This document shows positions 1 through 6,642 of a stretch of DNA of 12,481 nucleotides, in pieces. The translations under genes were made by a program, and so were the position numbers. Every line of letters begins with the position of its first letter. The first letter of the stretch is position 1. This DNA comes from Clostridiales bacterium (GTDB lineage Bacteria; Bacillota_A; Clostridia; Oscillospirales; Oscillospiraceae). The stretch is taken from assembly GCA_022777455.1 (NCBI GenBank), contig JALFGI010000259.1:1-12481 (forward strand), written 5' to 3'. A model generated the notes under the pieces. It did no database searches and was not told the DNA's origin. It worked only from the letters and a program-made list of their open reading frames with translations.

Positions 1-9
1 GCTGCGGCC

Positions 10-113
10 TTCGACGGATCTTTTGCCCCACCCGCGCAGTTTGAAAAGTGGGAAATACATCCAGTATTCCCGCACTTTCCAAACTTTCGCCTGGGGCAAA
101 ATCTCTCGTCGAA
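10..113. repeat. Long imperfect palindrome upstream of metG promoter
   Basis: The two halves of this stretch are near reverse complements, centred near position 60. Paired blocks are TTCGACG (10-16) with CGTCGAA (107-113), TTTTGCCCCA with TGGGGCAAAA, AGTTTG with CAAACT, AAAGTG with CACTTT and AATAC with GTATT, separated by short mismatches. As RNA it would form one long interrupted hairpin. There is no run of T on either side that would make it a standard terminator, and no coding sequence is visible here. It could be a dispersed palindromic repeat or a processing hairpin of an upstream transcript. Confidence 0.7.
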
Positions 114-164
114 AGCTCTTGCCCCATTATGCGGTGTTGCCCTAAATCCCAAAAAACATTTCTG

Positions 165-194
165 TTGACAAAACCATGTCAATCTGGATATAAT
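165..194 (+). promoter_or_regulatory. Promoter of the metG T-box leader
   Basis: A perfect -35 box TTGACA (165-170) and a perfect -10 box TATAAT (189-194) are separated by 18 bases. Transcription would start near 201, immediately before the first conserved elements of the T-box leader. Confidence 0.9.
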
Positions 195-199
195 ACGTG

Positions 200-437
200 G
201 TATAAAAGCTGTGAAGAGAAGAGTACCTTCCATCCAGCCGGTCAGAGAGTCCGGGCAGGTGAGAGCGGACACGGGATGGGGAAGGGAACATGGTCTTGGA
301 GCTGAGGGGTCGATAGGTAGGCCCGCTCCGGGTGCGCCCGTGAAAGCGTGCAATGAGGCAGAGCTTGTTTTCTGTGAATCAAGGTGGTACCGCGTCAATT
401 TTTGTCGCCCTTGGAAATTTTTCCATGGGCGATTTTT
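200..437 (+). promoter_or_regulatory. T-box leader, methionine specific, controlling metG
   Basis: This is a tRNA-sensing antitermination leader. Visible parts in order are the AGAGAAGAGTA motif of lower stem I (214-224), the distal stem I segment with AGAGAG and GGTGAGAGC (about 243-266), the GAAC-ATG-GTC specifier region with the codon ATG at 290-292, the closing TTGGAGCT strand (297-304, AGCT pairing with AGCT at 207-210), and the T-box AAGGTGGTACCGCG (381-394). The TGGT inside the T-box would pair with an ACCA tRNA end, which fits the A discriminator base of tRNA-Met. Uncharged tRNA-Met should stabilise the antiterminator and let transcription enter metG. The specifier assignment is by pattern; a second ATG at 276-278 fits the motif less well. 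Confidence 0.92.
406..437 (+). terminator. T-box regulated intrinsic terminator
   Basis: CGCCC (406-410) pairs with GGGCG (427-431), extended by TGGAAA against TTTCCA, and ATTTTT follows. It lies directly after the T-box sequence and before the metG ribosome binding site, so it is the alternative to the antiterminator. Confidence 0.88.
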
Positions 438-458
438 CATTTTAGGAGGATGAATTCT

Positions 459-2408
459 ATGTGTAATGCCTGCAAGGGGAAGTATTATATTACGACCCCC
501 ATCTATTACCCTTCCGCCAAGCTCCACATCGGCCACAGCTACTGCACCGTGGCCACCGATACCATGGCCCGCTACAAGCGGCTCCAGGGCTACGATGTCA
601 TGTTCCTCACCGGCACCGATGAGCACGGCCAGAAGATCGAGGACAAGGCCAAGGGGGCCGGCGTCACTCCCCAGCAGTTTGTGGACGACATCGTGCTGGG
701 CGAGGGCGGTGTAAAGGACCTGTGGAAGCTGATGAACATCTCCTATGATCGGTTCATCCGCACCACCGACGACTATCATGTGGCCGCCATCCAGAAAATC
801 TTCAAGAAGATGTACGAAAACGGGGACATCTACAAGGGCACCTACAAGGGCAAATACTGCAAGCCCTGCGAATCCTTCTGGACGGAGAGCCAGCTGAAGG
901 ACGGCAAGTGCCCTGACTGCGGCGGCGAGGTCCAGGACGCGGAGGAAGAGGCATATTTCTTCCGCCTGAGCAAGTACGCCTCCCGGGTCCGGGACCTGCT
1001 GGTGAACACCGATTTCCTGGAGCCCCGGAGCCGGGTGAATGAGATGGTGAACAATTTCATCGATCCCGGTCTGGAGGATCTGTGTGTCTCCCGTACCAGC
1101 TTCTCCTGGGGCGTGCCTGTGGACTTTGACCCGGGCCATGTGGTGTATGTGTGGATCGACGCCCTGTTCAACTATATGACTGCCCTGGGCTTTGAAAATG
1201 ACAAGTACGATGATCTGGAAAAGTTCTGGCCCGCCGATGTCCACTTCGTGGGCAAGGAGATCGTCCGGTTCCACTCCATCATCTGGCCCGCCATGCTCAT
1301 GAGCCTGAATCTGCCCCTGCCCAAGAAGGTGTACGGCCACGGCTGGCTGCTGCTGGACGGCGGCAAGATGAGTAAATCCAAGGGCAACGTGGTGGATCCC
1401 TACCTGCTGGCTCAGCGCTTCGGCGTGGATGCCCTGCGGTTCTTCCTGCTGCGGTCCTTCCCCTTCGGCTCCGACGGCAATTTCTCCAATGAACTGCTGA
1501 TTTCCACCATCAACACCGACCTGGCCAATGACCTGGGCAACCTGGTTTCCCGTACCGTGGCCATGGCTCAGAAGTATTTCGGTGAGCACCTGCCCGCTCA
1601 GCAGCAGGCGGACGAAGAAAAGGATGCCGAGCTGATTGCCATGGTTTCCGGCCTGCGCGGAAAATACGAAGAGCAGATGGAGAAGTATGCCTTCCAGAAT
1701 GCGCTGGCCGAGGTGTTTAAGGTCATTTCCCGGGCCAATAAGTATATCGACGAGAACGCTCCCTGGGTGCTGGCCAAGAGCGAGGAGCAGAGGCCCCGGC
1801 TGGCACGGGTGCTGTACAACCTGCTGGAAACCGTCCGGATTTGCGGCGGCCTGCTCAGCCCCTTCATGCCCGATACCGCCGGGGAAATCGGCAAGCGTCT
1901 GGGCGGCGCGCCCATGGATTGGGATAGCCTGGCTCAGTGGGGTCTGCTGAATCCCGAAGCTGCCACCGTGACCGGTGCACCTCTGTTCCCCCGGATCGAC
2001 ATGGAGAAGGAGTTGGCTGCGCTGGAGGAAATCAGCAAACCCGCCCCCGCCCCTGTGGAGGATCCTCTGCCTGAACCCAAGGAGGAGATTGCTTTCGACA
2101 CCTTTGAGAAGGTGGAGATGACGGTAGTGAAGGTCCTGACCTGCGAGAAGGTGAAAAAGAGCGACAAGCTGCTGAAATTTACCCTGAACGACGGCACCGA
2201 TACCCCCCGGCAGATTCTCTCCGGCATTGCCAAGTACTACCAGCCTGAGGAGCTGCTGGGCAAGACCCTGGTGGCTGTCACCAACCTGGCTCCCCGGAAG
2301 ATGATGGGCCAGATGAGCTGCGGCATGTTGCTCTCCGCCGAGCGGGGAGACAAGCTGAACCTGGTGATCCTGGACGACAAGATTCCCGCCGGTTCCAGAC
2401 TGGTGTAA
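459..2408 (+). CDS. metG: Methionyl-tRNA synthetase with C-terminal tRNA-binding domain
   Basis: MetG charges tRNA-Met with methionine in the cytoplasm, using ATP. The 649-residue product shows the class I motif HIGH (residues 23-26), a zinc knuckle with CxxC pairs at C134/C137 and C151/C154, and KMSKS (303-307) followed by GNVVDP. The last ~110 residues, from FEKVEMTVVKV through LAPRKMMG, form the OB-fold Trbp111-like tRNA-binding domain of the dimeric bacterial enzyme, so the gene is full length. The start at 459 is chosen because AGGAGG (444-449) lies 9 bases upstream; an ATG at 450 abuts the Shine-Dalgarno sequence, and the open frame further up runs through the T-box and terminator. Expression should rise when uncharged tRNA-Met accumulates. 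Nothing is missing or unusual in the protein. Confidence 0.97.
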   Translation: MCNACKGKYYITTPIYYPSAKLHIGHSYCTVATDTMARYKRLQGYDVMFLTGTDEHGQKIEDKAKGAGVTPQQFVDDIVLGEGGVKDLWKLMNISYDRFIRTTDDYHVAAIQKIFKKMYENGDIYKGTYKGKYCKPCESFWTESQLKDGKCPDCGGEVQDAEEEAYFFRLSKYASRVRDLLVNTDFLEPRSRVNEMVNNFIDPGLEDLCVSRTSFSWGVPVDFDPGHVVYVWIDALFNYMTALGFENDKYDDLEKFWPADVHFVGKEIVRFHSIIWPAMLMSLNLPLPKKVYGHGWLLLDGGKMSKSKGNVVDPYLLAQRFGVDALRFFLLRSFPFGSDGNFSNELLISTINTDLANDLGNLVSRTVAMAQKYFGEHLPAQQQADEEKDAELIAMVSGLRGKYEEQMEKYAFQNALAEVFKVISRANKYIDENAPWVLAKSEEQRPRLARVLYNLLETVRICGGLLSPFMPDTAGEIGKRLGGAPMDWDSLAQWGLLNPEAATVTGAPLFPRIDMEKELAALEEISKPAPAPVEDPLPEPKEEIAFDTFEKVEMTVVKVLTCEKVKKSDKLLKFTLNDGTDTPRQILSGIAKYYQPEELLGKTLVAVTNLAPRKMMGQMSCGMLLSAERGDKLNLVILDDKIPAGSRLV

Positions 2409-2436
2409 GTACCGCCCGGCAAGCAGACAAATAGTC

Positions 2437-2459
2437 ATTTGGCGGGCAGTGCCCGCGGA
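2437..2459. repeat. Dispersed palindromic repeat, copy 1
   Basis: These 23 bases are identical to 4319-4341. The core GGCGGGCAGTGCCCGC contains the odd-centred palindrome GCGGGCA-G-TGCCCGC. Part of the same unit recurs at 11061-11070. Confidence 0.8.
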
Positions 2460-2552
2460 CAATGGCGCACCGGGCTGGTGTATCATCCGGGGCTCCTGGG
2501 AGGTGCCCGGTAACGATTTTGCGTACCAGGCTGAGACAATTGTCCAGCCACA

Positions 2553-2576
2553 GTAGGGGAGGATCTCATCCTCCCG
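2553..2576 (+). repeat. GTAGGGG hairpin repeat, unit 1
   Basis: After GTAG, GGGAGGAT (2557-2564) pairs with ATCCTCCC (2568-2575) around a 3-base loop. It belongs to a series of similar units in this window that share the GTAGGGG edge but differ in the stem sequence. Confidence 0.7.
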
Positions 2577-2640
2577 TGCGGTACAAACCCTGTAGCCATA
2601 ACCCAGGTCGGGCGAATCCGTACTATGCTCCGATATGACT

Positions 2641-2700
2641 GTAGGGGAGGCTTCGCCTCCCAATCATACAGCAGAATCGGGACAGAAACCCGTCCCCTAC
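2641..2700. repeat. GTAGGGG...CCCCTAC bracketed 60-bp module
   Basis: The module starts with GTAGGGG and ends with CCCCTAC, so its ends are inverted repeats. Just inside each end is a small hairpin: GGGAGGC/GCCTCCC (2645-2661) and GGGAC/GTCCC (2679-2696). The architecture resembles a tiny non-autonomous repeat element. Confidence 0.65.
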
Positions 2701-2754
2701 GCGTCAGGACGAATTGCATACCATTCAACCAAACACTCAGGTTCCTTACCTGGC

Positions 2755-2777
2755 GGGCGGCTACGATCCGCCCCTAC
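2755..2777 (-). repeat. GTAGGGG hairpin repeat, inverted unit
   Basis: GGGCGG (2755-2760) pairs with CCGCCC (2768-2773) around a 7-base loop, followed by CTAC. Read on the minus strand it begins GTAGGGGCGG, matching the other units. Confidence 0.65.
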
Positions 2778-2852
2778 AGTGGGCTGGGCGGTAATCCAGT
2801 CCCCAAACTACAATTTACCGTTTTGCTGTCCGGCCGGTCAATATGCAAAGAA

Positions 2853-2895
2853 ATCCCCTGCGAATGATTTTGCCTCATTCGCAGGGGATGTTTTT
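2853..2895. terminator. Bidirectional terminator between convergent genes
   Basis: A perfect 15-bp stem, 2853-2867 against 2875-2889, encloses a 7-base loop. On the plus strand it is followed by GTTTTT; on the minus strand by TTTCTTT. The minus-strand SH3 gene stops at 2894, directly before the hairpin, so this is its terminator and it probably also stops read-through from metG. Confidence 0.9.
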
Positions 2896-4171
2896 ATTCC
2901 TCGGCAGCAATTTCAGTGGTCGCTTCCGTTGTGGCCTCGGTGGTTGCCTCCGTCGTTGCCTCTGTTGTAGGTTCGGTTGTGGGTTCTGTGGTTGGTTCGG
3001 TAGTCGGCTCTGTGGTTGCTTCCGTTGTGGGTTCAGTAGTCGGTTCCGTGGTGGGCTCCGTAGAGGGCTCCGTGGGCGGCTCGACGGGTTCCGGAGGAGC
3101 CAGAGGAGCGTTGGGAACGAGGCCCATTTCAAAGATGGCTCTCATATCCACACCGGACATGTTGATCCAGCCGGTGGCAACCCGGCCCCATAGGACGCCG
3201 CCCACACTCACGGCCTGGAAAACAGGGACCACACTTCCCGCGTACAAATGATCCACAGGAGGATCATCCGTGCCGCAGGTGGGGTAAATATACGCGATGG
3301 TATCCTTCACCACACCGTAGCCGTAGATGGGTGTTGCTGTGCCGGGGATGAAGTCGGGCTGAACGTAGTTCATGCACACCCAGCCCTGCTGGGTGCAGCC
3401 CCAATATGCACCGCCGGCATAAACCTGCTCCAGAACCAGAATGCGGTCGCCTTCGTAATAGGAACCGCAGGCGGTATAGCCCGTTCCCGGGCCGGAACGG
3501 ATATTCAGACGCTGGGCGGACACGTTGCCCACCAGGGTGTTCTGCCCCACCTGGCCGTCCAGGTACACATAGCTCAGGCTGATCCAACCCTTGGCGGTGC
3601 GGCCCCAGCCATTGTTGGTTTCGATGATGCCCACCCGGTCGCCGCTGCGGTAGGAGCCGATTCGGTCAAAACCCGTGCCGGGGGCGGTGCGGATGTTCAG
3701 CTGGGAAGCGGTGACGATGCCCATTTTGGCATAGGCGGGGACGTAATCCTCGCTGATTTCGCGGCTGTCCAGGTCCGCATTCTCCACAATGTCCGGCATG
3801 TTCAGCTTGGAGACTGGCACCCAGCCGGATACATTGTAGTCCCCTGCGGTGGCGTAGACCCACCGGGTGGAAGAAAAGGTAGCGGTGCGCTTGATGCTCA
3901 GCGCATCGCCGGGTTTCAGCTGGGCCAGCACCTTGGTGCTCTTGCTGTAGGAACTGTACAGCCCGGTGGACTCCGCCACGGTGGCGATGTTTTTCACCGG
4001 CGCGGGGGCTTCTTCCTGCGCTTCTTCCTCCTTATAGTGCATGGCGGCTTCCAGTACCCGGATAAAATAGCTGCCGGTTTTGGCCGGTGCATCCGGATCG
4101 GCGTCTTTGACTGCAGTCCCGGACAGAAGGAGTGCGACGGAAAGCAGAATTGCGGACAGTAGTTGCTGCAT
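2894..4171 (-). CDS. Secreted multi-SH3 protein with Thr/Glu/Pro repeat tail
   Basis: The 425-residue product starts with a hydrophobic Sec-type signal sequence (about 1-20; its n-region lacks basic residues). It then has four bacterial SH3-like modules: a divergent one (about 61-122), two clear ones with the LNIR-x-PGTG motif (about 151-204 and 214-271), and a degenerate fourth (about 284-341). Residues 367-422 are fourteen four-residue TEPT/TEAT-like units, a low-complexity acidic tail. No catalytic domain, LPxTG motif or C-terminal membrane anchor is seen. SH3b domains of this type commonly bind peptidoglycan, so a cell-wall-associated role is inferred. The start is supported by GGAGGGA just upstream (4181-4187). 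The gene is monocistronic, converges on metG and is divergent from the MarR operon. Confidence 0.85.
   Translation of the reverse strand: MQQLLSAILLSVALLLSGTAVKDADPDAPAKTGSYFIRVLEAAMHYKEEEAQEEAPAPVKNIATVAESTGLYSSYSKSTKVLAQLKPGDALSIKRTATFSSTRWVYATAGDYNVSGWVPVSKLNMPDIVENADLDSREISEDYVPAYAKMGIVTASQLNIRTAPGTGFDRIGSYRSGDRVGIIETNNGWGRTAKGWISLSYVYLDGQVGQNTLVGNVSAQRLNIRSGPGTGYTACGSYYEGDRILVLEQVYAGGAYWGCTQQGWVCMNYVQPDFIPGTATPIYGYGVVKDTIAYIYPTCGTDDPPVDHLYAGSVVPVFQAVSVGGVLWGRVATGWINMSGVDMRAIFEMGLVPNAPLAPPEPVEPPTEPSTEPTTEPTTEPTTEATTEPTTEPTTEPTTEPTTEATTEATTEATTEATTEIAAEE
2906..3073 (-). repeat. 12-base tandem repeat encoding the TEPT/TEAT tail
   Basis: About fourteen 12-base units encode four-residue repeats of the form T-E-(P/A)-T. 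The units vary at third codon positions (for example GTGGTTGGTTCG against GTAGTCGGCTCT on the plus strand), so the array is not a very recent expansion, but it should still be prone to changes in unit number. Confidence 0.85.
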
Positions 4172-4206
4172 GAAAAATCCCTCCAGCCTTGTTCCAGATA
4201 TGGAAA

Positions 4207-4235
4207 AGTATACCGAAGAATCCGGGAAAAATCAA
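4207..4235 (-). promoter_or_regulatory. Promoter of the SH3-domain gene
   Basis: On the minus strand, TTGATT (4235-4230) and TATACT (4212-4207) are 17 bases apart. This would give a leader of about 30 bases carrying the GGAGGGA ribosome binding site. Confidence 0.7.
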
Positions 4236-4318
4236 GGGAAGCAAGACAATCTTAATATCGGAGGCGGACGTAAAAATATATGTGTTTCTGGCTTAACACA
4301 GCAAGCCGGCAAATTGTA

Positions 4319-4341
4319 ATTTGGCGGGCAGTGCCCGCGGA
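4319..4341. repeat. Dispersed palindromic repeat, copy 2
   Basis: These 23 bases are identical to copy 1 at 2437-2459. Upstream it shares a further stretch with the partial copy at 11053-11070: AAATTGTAATTTGGCGGG is present at both 4311-4328 and 11053-11070. It sits between the divergent promoters of the SH3 gene and the MarR operon. Confidence 0.8.
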
Positions 4342-4377
4342 GTGAAACATGATTCACAAATTATTTATTTTTTCCTC

Positions 4378-4406
4378 TTGAAATCGATTACGTCGTATGC
4401 TACACT
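4378..4406 (+). promoter_or_regulatory. Promoter of the MarR-ABC operon
   Basis: TTGAAA (4378-4383) and TACACT (4401-4406) are separated by 17 bases. The -10 box lies inside the inverted repeat proposed as the operator, and the ribosome binding site follows at 4433-4440. Confidence 0.65.
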
Positions 4407-4423
4407 TTTACGTAGCTTGCGAC
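4392..4423. promoter_or_regulatory. Candidate MarR operator (inverted repeat over the -10 box)
   Basis: The arm GTCGTATGCTAC (4392-4403) and the reverse complement of GTAGCTTGCGAC (4412-4423) match at 10 of 12 positions across an 8-base spacer. The inner GCTAC/GTAGC pairs are perfect. The repeat overlaps the predicted -10 and start region. Autorepressing MarR proteins usually bind palindromes in this position, so binding by the adjacent regulator is inferred, not shown. Confidence 0.6.
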
Positions 4424-4444
4424 ATTTATTTTGGAGGTGATTGC

Positions 4445-4900
4445 TTGATCCACTATGGACACATGGTGCGTGTTCTTCACTGTGCTGTCTCTCAAGCGAT
4501 GACGGAGGCGCTGGGAGAGATGGAGCTGACCTCGGCCCAGGGGCGCGTCATGGGGTATCTTGCCCGCAGAAAGGAGCCGCCCTGCGCCAGGGACATCGAG
4601 GAAGAATTCAACCTGAGCCATCCCACGGTGTCCGGCCTGTTATCCCGGCTGGAAAAGAAAAATTTCATCGAATTCCGTCCGGATGATAAGGACGGACGCT
4701 GCAAGCGGATTTACATTCTGCCCAAGGGCCGGGCCTGTCACGAACGCATCTATAAAACCATTCAGGAAAATGAGGCGCGGATTGTTTGCGGCTTCACCCC
4801 GGATGAGAAGGCACAGTTCGCCGATTTCCTTGCCCGTGCAGCTCGCAACATGGGCTGTGCCCCCAGTTTCCATTTTGATGAGGAGGAACCCAAGAAATGA
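4445..4900 (+). CDS. MarR-family transcriptional regulator
   Basis: The 151-residue product has the MarR winged-helix layout: an N-terminal helix, LTSAQGRVMGYL (28-39), a recognition helix around LSHPTVSGLLSRLE (57-70), and a wing with DDKDGR (80-85) and KRIYIL. Family members repress transcription as dimers and release DNA on binding a ligand or on oxidation. The start is set at TTG 4445, with GGAGGTGA (4433-4440) just upstream. An ATG at 4397 lies in the promoter and has no ribosome binding site; ATG 4463 is too far downstream of the Shine-Dalgarno sequence. The stop overlaps the ABC gene start (ATGA), so the three genes are translationally coupled and the regulator very probably controls the exporter and itself. 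Six cysteines (13, 47, 87, 99, 115, 138) are many for this size; a thiol-sensing role is possible but unsupported. Confidence 0.92.
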   Translation: MIHYGHMVRVLHCAVSQAMTEALGEMELTSAQGRVMGYLARRKEPPCARDIEEEFNLSHPTVSGLLSRLEKKNFIEFRPDDKDGRCKRIYILPKGRACHERIYKTIQENEARIVCGFTPDEKAQFADFLARAARNMGCAPSFHFDEEEPKK

Positions 4901-6642
4901 TCAAACGGTTAGCCCGGTGCGTCCGGGAATACAAATGGCCCGCCATCCTCAGCCCCATCTGCATGATCGGTGAGGTGGCCATGGAGGTGCTGATCCCCCT
5001 GGTGATGGCGAAACTGTATGACTACGGCATCGTCATGCAGGATATGAAAGTTGTGGTGCGGCAGTCCCTGCTGCTGATGATCTGCGCCCTGGCCTCGCTG
5101 TGCTTCGGCTCTGCGTCGGCGGTGTTTGCCGCCAAGGCTGGCACCGGCTTTGCGAAAAATCTGCGCCACGACATGTACTACCATGTCCAGGAGTTCAGCT
5201 TCTCCAACATTGACAAATTCTCCACCGCCTCCATCGTCACCCGGCTGACTTCGGATGTGGCGAACATTCAGAACGCTTTCCAGATGATGATCCGTATGGC
5301 CATCCGTTGCCCTGTGATGTTGGTGCTGGCTCTGATTTCCGCCATGCGCATCAGCGTGAAGCTGAGCCTGGTGTACTGCATTGCCCTGCCTCTGCTGATG
5401 CTGGTGCTCTTCGGGTTGATGCCCCTGGTGTTCAAGATTTTCGATCAGGTATTCAAAGCCTACGATTCTCTGAACAATGTGGTACAGGAAAATGTCCACG
5501 GCATCCGGGTGGTGAAGAGCTTCGTCCGGGAGGACAAGGAAGTGGAAAAATTCGCCGGCACCTCCGGGGAGATCTACCGCCTGTTCTGCAAGGCGGAGCA
5601 CATCCTGGCTCTGAATAACCCCATCATGCAGCTGTGCGTCTACACCTGCATCCTGTTCATCTCCTGGTTCGGCGCCAGAATGGTCATCGCCTCCGGCAAT
5701 CTGCCCGGCGCGGGCCTGACCACCGGCGAGCTCAGCTCCATGCTCACTTACACCACCCAGATCCTCTCCAGTTTGATGATGCTTTCCATGGTGTTCGTGA
5801 TGATGATTATGTCCCGGGCGCCCATGCGCCGCTGCACGGAGCTGCTGGAGGAGCAGTCCAACCTCACCTCCCCGGAAAACGCCGTGAAGGAAGTGAAGGA
5901 CGGCTCTGTTGATTTTGAAGAAGTCTGCTTCCGCTATTCCGAGAAGGCCAAGCTGGATGCCCTGCAGCATGTGAATCTCCACATCCCCTCCGGTGCCACC
6001 GTGGGCATTCTGGGCGCAACCGGCTCCTCCAAGTCCACCCTGGTGCAGCTGATTCCCCGTCTGTACGATGTGACGGCAGGCAGCCTGAAGGTGGGCGGCG
6101 TGGATGTTCGGGATTATGACCTGGAGGTTCTGCGGGACAATGTGGCCATGGTGCTCCAGAAAAACACCCTGTTCACCGGCACCATCAAGGAGAACCTGCG
6201 CTGGGGCAATCCCCAGGCATCCGATGAAGAACTGGTCCGTGTGTGCCGCCTGGCCTGTGCCGATGAATTTATCCAGGGCTTCCCCGACGGGTACGACACC
6301 CATATCGAGCAGGGAGGCTCCAATGTGTCCGGCGGCCAGAAGCAGCGGCTTTGCATTGCCCGGGCCCTGCTGAAAAAGCCCAAAATCCTGATCCTGGACG
6401 ACTCCACCTCTGCGGTGGATACCCACACGGATGCCATGATCCGCAAGGCCTTCCGGGAAGAAATCCCCGGTACCACCAAGCTGATCATTGCCCAGCGGAT
6501 TTCTTCCATCCAGGATGCGGATATGATCATCATCATGGACGGCGGTAAGATTTTGGAATCCGGCACCCATGAGCAGCTGCTGAAAACCTCCCGGATCTAT
6601 CAGGATCTGTACAATACCCAGCAGAAAGGAAGGGAAGAATAA
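4897..6642 (+). CDS. ABC exporter half-transporter, degenerate-site subunit
   Basis: This 581-residue half-transporter has an N-terminal six-helix domain (helices near 16-38, 57-79, 134-150, 156-178, 241-262 and 282-304) and a C-terminal ATPase domain. Walker A is GATGSSKST (373-381), with Ser where the family usually has the last Gly. The signature VSGGQ (477-481) is canonical. Walker B ends in D501 followed by D502, where the catalytic Glu normally lies, and the switch His is Gln (Q533). BmrC- and TM287-type subunits of heterodimeric exporters carry such changes. With the next gene it should form a drug or lipid exporter in the cytoplasmic membrane; the substrate cannot be told. AGGAGG (4881-4886) precedes the start, which overlaps the MarR stop by 4 bases. 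Confidence 0.95.
   Translation: MIKRLARCVREYKWPAILSPICMIGEVAMEVLIPLVMAKLYDYGIVMQDMKVVVRQSLLLMICALASLCFGSASAVFAAKAGTGFAKNLRHDMYYHVQEFSFSNIDKFSTASIVTRLTSDVANIQNAFQMMIRMAIRCPVMLVLALISAMRISVKLSLVYCIALPLLMLVLFGLMPLVFKIFDQVFKAYDSLNNVVQENVHGIRVVKSFVREDKEVEKFAGTSGEIYRLFCKAEHILALNNPIMQLCVYTCILFISWFGARMVIASGNLPGAGLTTGELSSMLTYTTQILSSLMMLSMVFVMMIMSRAPMRRCTELLEEQSNLTSPENAVKEVKDGSVDFEEVCFRYSEKAKLDALQHVNLHIPSGATVGILGATGSSKSTLVQLIPRLYDVTAGSLKVGGVDVRDYDLEVLRDNVAMVLQKNTLFTGTIKENLRWGNPQASDEELVRVCRLACADEFIQGFPDGYDTHIEQGGSNVSGGQKQRLCIARALLKKPKILILDDSTSAVDTHTDAMIRKAFREEIPGTTKLIIAQRISSIQDADMIIIMDGGKILESGTHEQLLKTSRIYQDLYNTQQKGREE

Larger units (their letters stand above)
2409..2852. other. Non-coding gap with several hairpin repeats
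   Basis: This gap lies between the convergent metG and SH3-protein genes. I see no credible coding sequence. It holds one GGCGGGCAGTGCCCGC-type repeat (2437-2459) and four short hairpins that begin with GTAGGGG or end with CCCCTAC (2553-2576, 2641-2661, 2679-2700, 2755-2777). No clear U-tailed terminator for metG was found, although the bidirectional hairpin at 2853-2889 could serve. Confidence 0.7.

Noticed and set aside
384..458. Upstream extension of metG to ATG 384
   Set aside because: The extension lies in the T-box and terminator; the real Shine-Dalgarno sequence at 444-449 serves ATG 459.
2635..2970. Plus-strand open frames in the metG-SH3 gap
   Set aside because: They run across several hairpin repeats and the bidirectional terminator, with no start signal or recognisable protein.
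2906..3073. Regular short repeats that might suggest a CRISPR array
   Set aside because: The period is 12 bases without spacers and it encodes an in-frame TEPT/TEAT tail.
3248..4162. 304-codon plus-strand open frame opposite the SH3 protein
   Set aside because: The minus-strand frame has a signal sequence, SH3 motifs, promoter and terminator; the plus frame has none of these.
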